Shown here one piece after another: positions 27,922 to 34,776 of a stretch of 64,000 nucleotides of DNA; position 1 is the stretch's first letter, and each line of letters opens with the position of its first letter. Position numbers and translations under genes: made by a program. The notes under the pieces are model-generated. The model made no database searches. It saw nothing but the letters and a program-made list of their open reading frames with translations, and was not told the origin of the DNA. Source of the stretch: Acidobacteriota bacterium. GTDB lineage: Bacteria; Acidobacteriota; Terriglobia; Acidiferrales; UBA7541. The DNA is taken from the NCBI GenBank assembly GCA_003224085.1, contig QHYK01000071.1, forward strand, positions 95,439 through 159,438, written 5' to 3'.

Positions 27922-28548
27922 GTGAGTGAAACCAAGTCTCTATGGCTCAGTATTCTGAATTCCAGCAGTGTAACCGCCTTGATTACCACCCTCGTTGGAG
28001 GTGTTATCGTTGCGTTCGTTACATCCCGATACCAGGACAAAGAAAAAGAGCGGGATAGAGTGAGAGCGGAAACTGCTGATTATCTTGAGCGCGAACGAAA
28101 AGTTGTAGAGGATGCGTTCAATGTCACGGGTCGTGAAATTGCGGCGTGCGAAGACATGATTCAAGCGACGAGTACCGCATTTGACGAGCGGCGCAGGACC
28201 GCATCGGAACTGAAGACAATTCGCAACAAGAAACAAGAAATCGTCAACCATTACAACGATGCAGACGAGAACTGGCATGCGCAACGCACCACTCTAACTC
28301 TACGGCTCAGAATGGAGCATGGTGCTAACCAAGATGTGTCAAGCGCATGGGATAAAACGTCCTCAACAGTGACGGATTTCTCCGATTGTGTGCGTATTTG
28401 GTTCGAGCAGCACACTGACCCCGTAGACAATGACAAACTCAAAGAAGCCTGTGCCTCAAGAAAGCATTCGCTTGACGAGAATCTTGATTTGCTAACCAGG
28501 GAGATTCTCAAATCGCGCCAGGCTTCCTCAATGACGGCGAAGCCATAA
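27922..28548 (+). CDS. Membrane-anchored coiled-coil protein of unknown function
   Basis: I do not recognise this gene. From GTG 27922 it encodes 208 residues: a short cytoplasmic or periplasmic head, one membrane helix (about 15-36, VTALITTLVGGVIVAFV), then a highly charged helical region DKEKERDRVRAETADYLERERK and further helices to the end with scattered cysteines (CEDM, SDCVRIW, KEACASR). Codon use is more A/T-rich than in flanking genes by eye, hinting at transfer. It is 13 bases downstream of the carboxypeptidase-regulatory-like gene and probably co-transcribed. Start is uncertain; GTG 27922 has only a weak AAGG upstream. Confidence 0.6.
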   Translation: MSETKSLWLSILNSSSVTALITTLVGGVIVAFVTSRYQDKEKERDRVRAETADYLERERKVVEDAFNVTGREIAACEDMIQATSTAFDERRRTASELKTIRNKKQEIVNHYNDADENWHAQRTTLTLRLRMEHGANQDVSSAWDKTSSTVTDFSDCVRIWFEQHTDPVDNDKLKEACASRKHSLDENLDLLTREILKSRQASSMTAKP

Positions 28549-28705
28549 TCCTAATGCCAGCGTAGACAAACACGCGCCAGCGTAAGCTGAAGGGAGAAAA
28601 GCCATGAAGCGTTTGCATCTATTTGTGATGGTCTTGCTGGCCAGTCTGTTCCTGGCGACATCTGGAACATACTCGCCTCCGCGTTTTTATTGGCGTTTTG
28701 CGGTG

Positions 28706-28782
28706 TGGGGTGGGAGATGGGATTTGAACCCACGACATTCGGAGCCACAGTCCGACGCTCTACCAGCTGAGCTACTCCCACC
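28706..28782 (-). tRNA. tRNA-His (GTG)
   Basis: A full cloverleaf reads on the minus strand. The acceptor stem is GTGGGAG/CTCCCAC with the extra G at position -1 (28782) that marks tRNA-His, D-arm AGCTCAGCTGGTAGAGC, anticodon loop CTGTGGC (anticodon GTG) between TCGGA and TCCGA, and T-loop GGGTTCAAATCCC. Discriminator C is followed by an encoded CCA (28708-28706). It borders the relic island and is a plausible former integration target. Confidence 0.95.
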
Positions 28783-28945
28783 GTATGGAATCACTCCATC
28801 TTACGCCAAATGCGCGGCCGCGAAAAGCGCCCTTTAGCGCGCCCAAACGCGCATGCTGTTCCCAGCCCGTTATCGCCAGGTTGCAGCCTTGCACACGTTG
28901 CGTCATCATCTCCCCACCTCTTGTTAGACTAATTGAACAGGACCA

Positions 28946-30628
28946 GTGTTCTCGCGCATGAGCGCCCATCAAACCGACCGCAACCACTTCGAGCGGCAGA
29001 TTCTGTTTGCGCGCCCGATTTTTGTCCTGCTCGCACTTCTTGCCGCTTTCGAACAGCCTGCTTCGCGACAGGAACGCCGTTCGGTTTCTTTTCTGATTGC
29101 CTATCTCATCGTGTCGCTGGTCATCACGCAAGTCGAGCGTCTGCTCCGGAACCGTTCATGGCATCTCCCTTTGGCCTGTGATCTCCTGGCGCTCGGCTAC
29201 TTCATGTTTATCAGCCCCTCGTCGGTTCCGGTTTGGTTTCCGTACATGTTTATCTGTTATGCCGCGGGCATTCGCTGGGGATTTGAGCTGACGGTGCCCT
29301 TGGCGGGCGCTCTTTCATTAACGCTGGTCTTGCTGACCGCCGTAAAAGGGGAGATTCACTGGATGCGAGTGGTTGCCTGGCTCGGACTCACAGCAGCTAC
29401 ATTTGCGGGCGGTGCCGGCCTCGCGTTTCTTGGTGATCGCAACAAACGCTTCGCTTCACAAATCGAGTTTTTCTCTCGAATCAACGCCACCATGCAGGTT
29501 GACCAAGGACTGGCGGAGTCGCTGCGCCTTTTCCTTCAGGAACTCGGCGCCACGTTCGACGTTGAAGAGGCTCTGCTTCTTTATCGAGATGCGGATCTGG
29601 AGCGCATTTTCCTATGGCGCATGAAGGCAGGCGAAAACGACCGCCTGGTTCCTGAAAGCATGCCCCTTTCGCGCACCGATGGCTTTCTCTTGGACGACAT
29701 GTACGCCACTTTGTGCTGGAACTCGGTTGTCGGCCAAGGTGCGGGTTTTGGATGGGACCGCCGCCACGGCCGGCCAATTAAGAACTTGCCCCGGCTGCCC
29801 GGTCCCGTTTTGCTGGAATTCAGGATTCGCTCCCTGCTGAGCGTGTCTTTTGACCAGAGTGGCCGGCCAACCGGCCGAATCTTTCTCCTGAACGGGCGTA
29901 AGCCCTTCCAGAAACAAGACTTGGTCTGGCTCGAAAGCATTGCTCAGCATATTGGTCCGGCCCTTGAGAACATCTTCCTTCTGAGGCACTTACGAGCTCG
30001 CGCCATTGAAGCCGAGCGCAGCCGCATCGCTCGCGACCTGCACGATGGCATTCTGCAGACGCTACTCAGCATCGAAATCCAATTGGATGTCCTCCGGCGC
30101 AAGGTCCCCGCCGCAGGAACCGACCAAGTCAACGCCCTCGCTAACCTCCAGCAAACCGTAAGAAACGAGGCAGCTGACCTGCGGCAGACCGTCACCGACC
30201 TGCGCCCCTTGCGCGTCCAAAGCGCCGACCTCGTGGACCTCATGCGCGGCTTTGCCGAGCGCTACCGCAACGAGTCCACCATCGCCCTGGACCTGCTAAT
30301 TGACTCGACACAATTGCGCGCTCCCGACCGCGTTTGCCGCGAGATTTTCCAGATTTACCGTGAAGCACTCAATAACATAAAAAAGCATGCCAAGGCTTCC
30401 CATGTCGTGGTAAAACTGTCGCAGGACGACAGCCGCCTAGTACTTGTAGTAGATGATAACGGCGAGGGTTTCAGCTTTGCGGGCAGATTTACCGCCGATG
30501 AGCTGGATCGCCTGCGGTTGGGGCCTATTTCCATTAAGGAACGCTCTCGAACTGTGGGTGGGGTGCTCACCGTCGAGTCCAATCCAGGACACGGGGCGCG
30601 TTTGACGATCGAAGTGCCGCTCGGGTGA
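28946..30628 (+). CDS. NarL-type sensor histidine kinase with GAF domain
   Basis: A 560-residue membrane sensor kinase. Residues 25-165 contain about five to six hydrophobic helices, a GAF-like domain spans roughly 185-345, HisKA_3 contains the phospho-acceptor His366 in ARDLHDGILQTLLS, and the HATPase_c domain has YREALNNIKKHAKA (N box), VVDDNGEGFSF (G1) and GHGARLTIEVPL. GTG 28946 is the longest start; ATG 28958 is an alternative. It is followed after one base by its cognate response regulator. Ligand is unknown; the multi-helix N-terminus suggests membrane-associated sensing. Confidence 0.9.
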   Translation: MFSRMSAHQTDRNHFERQILFARPIFVLLALLAAFEQPASRQERRSVSFLIAYLIVSLVITQVERLLRNRSWHLPLACDLLALGYFMFISPSSVPVWFPYMFICYAAGIRWGFELTVPLAGALSLTLVLLTAVKGEIHWMRVVAWLGLTAATFAGGAGLAFLGDRNKRFASQIEFFSRINATMQVDQGLAESLRLFLQELGATFDVEEALLLYRDADLERIFLWRMKAGENDRLVPESMPLSRTDGFLLDDMYATLCWNSVVGQGAGFGWDRRHGRPIKNLPRLPGPVLLEFRIRSLLSVSFDQSGRPTGRIFLLNGRKPFQKQDLVWLESIAQHIGPALENIFLLRHLRARAIEAERSRIARDLHDGILQTLLSIEIQLDVLRRKVPAAGTDQVNALANLQQTVRNEAADLRQTVTDLRPLRVQSADLVDLMRGFAERYRNESTIALDLLIDSTQLRAPDRVCREIFQIYREALNNIKKHAKASHVVVKLSQDDSRLVLVVDDNGEGFSFAGRFTADELDRLRLGPISIKERSRTVGGVLTVESNPGHGARLTIEVPLG

Positions 30629-30629
30629 T

Positions 30630-31295
30630 ATGGCAAAAACGAAACAGCAAATACGAGTACTACTAGCCGATGACCACGCCATCTTCCGTGATGGCCTGCG
30701 CAAGCTCCTCGAGTCGGACGAAGACATCGCCATTGTCGGAGAAGCACAGAACGGCGCGGAGTGCATCAAGCTGCTGACTAAGCTGAAGCCCGACATCCTT
30801 CTGCTCGATTTGCGCATGCCGGACAAGGACGGACTGGCGGTCCTGGAGGAAGTGAATTTCGATACCCTGCCCACGCGCGTGGTCGTGCTCACTGCCGCCG
30901 AAGACGATCGCGACGTCGTTCGCGCCATGAGGCTCGGAGCCCGCGGCGTCGTCCTGAAGCAATCGGCCACGGACCTTCTGGTCAAGAGCATTCATCGCGT
31001 GCATGCAGGTGAGATCTGGCTGGACAATCGTATGACCGCCGAAGTCATGAAAGCGTTCTCGAAGTCCTCCGAAGCCGGACCGCGCCGAGAGAAGCCTTTG
31101 TTGAGCGACCGCGAGAAAGAAATCGTTCAGCTGGTAGCGCAAGGTTTCCGCAACAAAGAAATTGGCGAAAAGCTTTTCATCTCCGAACAAACGGTAAAGA
31201 ATCATCTCCACAACATCTTCGATAAGCTCGGCGTTTCCGACCGCCTCGAACTCGCTCTATACGCAATCCATCACCGCCTCATCGATCATTCCTAA
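30630..31295 (+). CDS. NarL/LuxR-type response regulator
   Basis: A 221-residue transcription factor. The receiver domain has the acidic pair LLADDH, phospho-acceptor Asp60 in ILLLDLRMPDKDG, a Thr in VVVLTAAEDD and Lys110 in GVVLKQ. The LuxR helix-turn-helix is LSDREKEIVQLVAQGFRNKEIGEKLFISEQTVKNHLHNIFDKLGV. It is placed one base after the kinase stop, so the pair forms one two-component system. Targets are not visible in the sequence. Confidence 0.94.
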   Translation: MAKTKQQIRVLLADDHAIFRDGLRKLLESDEDIAIVGEAQNGAECIKLLTKLKPDILLLDLRMPDKDGLAVLEEVNFDTLPTRVVVLTAAEDDRDVVRAMRLGARGVVLKQSATDLLVKSIHRVHAGEIWLDNRMTAEVMKAFSKSSEAGPRREKPLLSDREKEIVQLVAQGFRNKEIGEKLFISEQTVKNHLHNIFDKLGVSDRLELALYAIHHRLIDHS

Positions 31296-31683
31296 ACACA
31301 GAAAGCCCGCTTTCTCGAGCGCGGGTCGCAAGGCGGCGAAAAAGAGGAAACAAAAAGAGCAAGAAAATTGAGGTCGAGCGTGTAAGGTGAAAACCGTTGC
31401 AAAGGGGTGAGGTGAATACTCTGAGAAGAAAGGAAGCAAGTTGGGGAAGGTTTGCAAGGCCTAGTACCTCTAAAATTTGTCTCCCATAACGAAAGAAGCA
31501 GAAGTAAGTCGCCATATCCCACACATTTACAAAAAGATTCCGCAATGGCAGCGCGATTGCCCACGAAAAAACAGGTTTTGATTCGTCCAAGCTGAAGGCG
31601 TTAGCTGGCGGGGCTAACTGCCGACAAGCTTAACTTTCAAAAATGTGCGCGGGGATGTGCGCGTGAGGATGAGGAGGTATGTG
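31296..31683. other. Gene-free stretch before the ECF sigma gene
   Basis: About 390 bases. A CCCGC ... GCGGG inverted repeat lies right after the response regulator stop (about 31307-31326) but has no T-run, and a perfect GTTAGC/GCTAAC hairpin is at 31600-31618. The short open frames on the minus strand here match nothing I know and have no good ribosome site. The region most likely holds the 3' end of the two-component transcript and the sigma gene promoter. Confidence 0.4.
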
Positions 31684-32379
31684 GTGCATTGTCAGAGAAG
31701 TTCGGAATTTTGCGAGTTGCCCGAGTCCAAAGTCATTCGCATGGCCCAACGGGGTGACGAGGGAGCTTTTGAGCGGCTTTATCGCTTGCATAGCGCGCGT
31801 GTCTATGCCCTTTGCATGCGCATGTTAAGGAATCCGGACGAAGCCGAGGATTCGACGCAGGAAGTTTTTCTTCACGTGTATCGAAAGATTCAAGGATTTC
31901 GCGGAGCGTCGGCATTCTCGACTTGGCTGCATCGCGTGGCAGTGAACACTGTGCTGATGCGAATCCGGGGATCCAAAATGGCAAAAGCGGCTCTGGTTGA
32001 AAATACGGAGGGCAGCAACGAAGAATCCGGGATGCCCCGGCGTGAGTGGGGAGCTCCGGACATGAACCTGGAAGGCTACGTGGATCGCGTGGCCATCGAG
32101 AAGGCCATCAGGCAGCTGCCACCGCGATGCAAGCTCATGTTTGTGCTTTACGACATTCAGGGCTACGCGCACAGCGAAATTGCCAACCTGTTGGGATGCT
32201 CGGTGGGGAACGCAAAATCGCAGTTGCACAAGGCCCGGGTGCGGCTTCGGAAGCTGTTGCGTCCGGATACCAACCATGACGATCCAGGAAAGAGCGCATC
32301 TGGATTGCCCGGTCACGGAGCGGGTGAGCTAAGCGATCGTCCATTTCTACAGGGTACGGAGCTCTGCCAGTCCGTGTAA
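31684..32379 (+). CDS. ECF-family RNA polymerase sigma factor
   Basis: RpoE-like sigma factor. Region 2 is AFERLYRLHSARVYALCMRML with DEAEDSTQEVFLHVYRKI, FRGASAFSTWLHRVAVN; region 4 is AIRQLPPRCKLMFVLYDIQG, HSEIANLLGCSVGNAKSQLH, ARVRLRKLL. Start choice is GTG 31684, six bases after GAGGAGG at 31671-31677; GTG 31681 is also possible and an upstream ATG at 31645 lacks such a site. The last 40 residues run past the usual end with no known domain. No anti-sigma factor follows: an overlapping 18-codon frame (MTIQERAHLDCPVTERVS) is too short to be one. Confidence 0.9.
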   Translation: MHCQRSSEFCELPESKVIRMAQRGDEGAFERLYRLHSARVYALCMRMLRNPDEAEDSTQEVFLHVYRKIQGFRGASAFSTWLHRVAVNTVLMRIRGSKMAKAALVENTEGSNEESGMPRREWGAPDMNLEGYVDRVAIEKAIRQLPPRCKLMFVLYDIQGYAHSEIANLLGCSVGNAKSQLHKARVRLRKLLRPDTNHDDPGKSASGLPGHGAGELSDRPFLQGTELCQSV

Positions 32380-32483
32380 CCTCTTCTTCTGCATGCCTTT
32401 GCGTGAACTGCTGGTCTGTAGCGACGGGCCGGACTTTCACCGGAATCCAAACCGGAATACACGAAGAGTTAGGGGCTTTCGCT

Positions 32484-32520
32484 GATACGGGATTCAGGAA
32501 GACCCGTATCTTGTTTTTTG
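32484..32520 (+). terminator. Hairpin with T-rich tail
   Basis: Perfect eight-base stem GATACGGG (32484-32491) / CCCGTATC (32503-32510) with an 11-base loop, followed by TTGTTTTTTG. It fits an intrinsic terminator for the ECF sigma transcript. Confidence 0.75.
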
Positions 32521-32570
32521 CTTGCAGGGAGAATATACTCTGATTTCGCTCTGAAGCGGGTCGAACGGAT

Positions 32571-32594
32571 AAGTGGGCGCGAGCCCACTTTTTT
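32571..32594 (+). terminator. Strong hairpin-T-run upstream of rimP (terminator or attenuator)
   Basis: Perfect stem AAGTGGGC (32571-32578) / GCCCACTT (32583-32590) closed by a GCGA tetraloop, followed directly by TTTT (six T in all). It ends about 53 bases before rimP and only 50 bases beyond the previous hairpin, so a new promoter would have to lie between or after them. It could act as a leader attenuator of the rimP-nusA-infB operon. Confidence 0.8.
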
Positions 32595-32647
32595 GTTGGG
32601 GCCGGGCGGAGTGTGGTGCGGACCGGCGAGGGTCGAGGAGTCTCTAG

Positions 32648-33178
32648 TTGGATTTGGAGAAGATCCGCGCGGCCGCCGAGCGAGTGGCGCGCTCGGAGGG
32701 CCTGGAAGTCGTTGATGTCGAATGGAAAATCGGCAAGCAGAGATTCCTGCGCGTGTATATCGACCGGGTGGGGCAGCCGTCGGCGGTGATTAGCGATGCC
32801 TCGGGGACCCTGTCACCGACGGCAGTTGTGCACGACCCTTTTCCGAAGATTAGCCACGCCGATTGCGAACGGGTGAGCCAGCAGCTGAGCGTGATTCTTG
32901 ACGTGGAAGAGCTGGTCCCGGGTCCTGGGTACATCCTGGAGGTCAGCTCGCCGGGAATGGACCGGGTGCTGAAGAAAGCCACGGACTTCGAACGCTTCCG
33001 GGGACGGCTGGCGAAGATTACCACCACGGAGCCGGTGGGGGAGGCGAAGTTTTTCGAGGGGCGGCTGGCGGGGTTTGCCAATGGGAAAGTTCGCGTGGAG
33101 TTGCAAGGCAAGGAAGCGCGTATGGTGGAGCTGCCGCTGGAAACGATTCGCAAGGCGAATTTGGTCGTAGAGTTTTAA
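32648..33178 (+). CDS. rimP: Ribosome maturation factor RimP
   Basis: A 176-residue protein needed for 30S subunit assembly. The N-terminal alpha/beta domain has GLEVVDVEWKIGKQRFLRVYID and the HADCERVSQQLSVILDVEELV helix, then YILEVSSPGMDRVLK, which is the family signature, and an SH3-like C-terminal barrel. Start TTG 32648 fits the family's N-terminus (MDLEKIRAAAERV). An insertion of about 25 residues (AVISDASGTLSPTAVVHDPF) splits the usual catalytic-like loop and makes it longer than the normal 150 residues. First gene of the conserved translation operon. Confidence 0.9.
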   Translation: MDLEKIRAAAERVARSEGLEVVDVEWKIGKQRFLRVYIDRVGQPSAVISDASGTLSPTAVVHDPFPKISHADCERVSQQLSVILDVEELVPGPGYILEVSSPGMDRVLKKATDFERFRGRLAKITTTEPVGEAKFFEGRLAGFANGKVRVELQGKEARMVELPLETIRKANLVVEF

Positions 33179-33215
33179 GGCTGAGGGCGGGGATTCTGGG
33201 GATTAGGGACGCGAT

Positions 33216-34751
33216 ATGGCGAGTTTGCTTTACCAACAAATCGAGATGCTGAGCCGCGAGAAGCACATCGAGCCGGAAGTGGTGGTGTCGGCGATTGAAG
33301 ATGCGATGGTGGTGGCGGCCCGGAAATTTTATAAGTCCGAGGAAGACCTGCGCGGCAAGTTCAACCCGGAAACGGGGCAGGTGGACGTGTATTCGGTGTT
33401 CACGGTGGTTGAGGAAGTGACCGACCCGAAAAAAGAAATTACGCTGACGGAAGCGAAGAAAAAGAATCCTTCCGCTGAGGTCGGCACGGAAATCCTTACC
33501 CCGAAGCCGACGGACGTGCTCGGGCGCATTGCGGCACAAACGGCCAAGCAAGTGATTCTGCAAAAGGTGCGAGAAGCTGAGCGTGACACCATTTTCAACG
33601 AGTACAACGGACGCGTGGGCGAACTGGTGACGGTAATCGTCAAGCGCGCCGAAGGCCCCGACATGATTGTGGATATGGGGCGGACCGAAGCGCGGCTGCC
33701 GAAGCGCGAACAGTCGAAGCTCGAAACTTACAATATTGGCGAGCGGCTGCGCGTTGTCATCAAGGCAGTGGATCGCGCGGCGAAGGGGCCGCAGGTTATC
33801 GTGTCCCGCGCGGATGCGAGCCTGGTGCAGCGGCTGTTCGAAATGGAAGTGCCGGAAATTTACGACGGCACCGTGCAGATCCGGCATGCGGCGCGCGAAG
33901 CGGGCGAGCGTACCAAAGTGGCAGTAATGAGCCGCGACAAGGACGTTGACCCCGTTGGCGCATGCGTGGGGATGAAAGGCATGCGCGTGCAGTCCATCAT
34001 CCGCGAGTTGCGCGGCGAAAAAATCGACATCATTCCCTATAGCGAAGAGACCGTGGCGTTCGCGCAAAAGGCTTTGAGCCCGGCAAAAGTAACGCGCGTA
34101 CAGATTACTGACCCGGAAAACAAGAAGCTGGAAGTGATCGTCGAAGATTCTCAGCTCTCGCTGGCAATCGGCAAGAAGGGGCAGAACGTCCGGCTGGCGA
34201 GCAAGCTCATCGGCTGGGACATCGACATCAAGAGCGAGGAGGAGAAGCGCCAGGAAATCGAAGCGGAAATGACGGCGCTCACAGCTCCCGCCACTCCGCT
34301 GACTTCTCTGGCGGGCGTGGGCGCCAAGACCATCGAGAAGATGGAGGCCGCGGGAATTAATTCCGTGGAGAAGCTTGCCTCGATGACCCCGGAGCAGTTG
34401 ATGGAGATTCCGGGAATCGGCGAAAAGATGGTGGACAAAATCTATCAATCCGTGAACCGCTTCTACGAGGGCGGCGTGGAGGGGGAGGCTGCTGGCGAAG
34501 GCGCAACGAGCGCAGAGGCGGTTCAAGGTGAAGCCGCTGCTGAAGCCGTCGCGGAAGGCGCAGAGGCAGAAGCCGCGGAGGAAGGCGCCACGGAGGCAGC
34601 GGAAAGCGCAGAGACGGCGGCGGAAGCTTCCCTGGAACAGGAGGCCGCTCCCGCGGAAGAAACACGAGTGGCGGAAGAAACGCATGAAGAAGCTGCTCCT
34701 GCGGAAAATGAAGGCCGGGCAGGACGGGCCGAAGAAGCAAAGCCGGAGTAA
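33216..34751 (+). CDS. nusA: Transcription termination/antitermination factor NusA
   Basis: A 511-residue RNA polymerase-binding protein. An N-terminal domain (1-135), S1 domain (about 136-200), two KH domains (PVGACVGMKGMRVQSIIREL; LAIGKKGQNVRLASKLIGWD) and a C-terminal helix-hairpin-helix pair (LAGVGAKTIEKMEAAGI ... IPGIGEKMVDKIYQ, residues 365-420) are seen. The last 90 residues are an Ala/Glu-rich acidic tail with no known fold. It modulates pausing and termination and in E. coli is part of the feedback on its own operon. It lies 37 bases after rimP and 25 before infB. Confidence 0.95.
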   Translation: MASLLYQQIEMLSREKHIEPEVVVSAIEDAMVVAARKFYKSEEDLRGKFNPETGQVDVYSVFTVVEEVTDPKKEITLTEAKKKNPSAEVGTEILTPKPTDVLGRIAAQTAKQVILQKVREAERDTIFNEYNGRVGELVTVIVKRAEGPDMIVDMGRTEARLPKREQSKLETYNIGERLRVVIKAVDRAAKGPQVIVSRADASLVQRLFEMEVPEIYDGTVQIRHAAREAGERTKVAVMSRDKDVDPVGACVGMKGMRVQSIIRELRGEKIDIIPYSEETVAFAQKALSPAKVTRVQITDPENKKLEVIVEDSQLSLAIGKKGQNVRLASKLIGWDIDIKSEEEKRQEIEAEMTALTAPATPLTSLAGVGAKTIEKMEAAGINSVEKLASMTPEQLMEIPGIGEKMVDKIYQSVNRFYEGGVEGEAAGEGATSAEAVQGEAAAEAVAEGAEAEAAEEGATEAAESAETAAEASLEQEAAPAEETRVAEETHEEAAPAENEGRAGRAEEAKPE

Positions 34752-34776
34752 CGGGTCTGGGTAGCGAACGGAGCGT

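Noticed and set aside
28551..28781. Minus-strand open frame starting MGVAQLVERRTVAPNVVGSNPI
   Set aside because: It is a translation of the tRNA-His gene, a well-known artefact peptide.
28604..28837. Plus-strand frame with a signal-peptide-like start (MKRLHLFVMVLLASLFLATSG) and a good AGGGAG site
   Set aside because: After 26 codons it runs antisense through tRNA-His and has no domain. It could be the cut-off start of a lost secreted protein, but not an intact gene.
31279..31590. Minus-strand frame in the spacer before the sigma gene (about 103 codons)
   Set aside because: No ribosome site, no recognisable domain, composition unlike neighbours.
32278..32332. 18-codon frame MTIQERAHLDCPVTERVS overlapping the sigma factor end
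   Set aside because: Considered as an anti-sigma zinc-finger start, but it stops at once and lacks HxxxCxxC.
33018..34685. 555-codon minus-strand frame opposite nusA
   Set aside because: Antisense to NusA, low-complexity Arg/His-rich translation, no motif.
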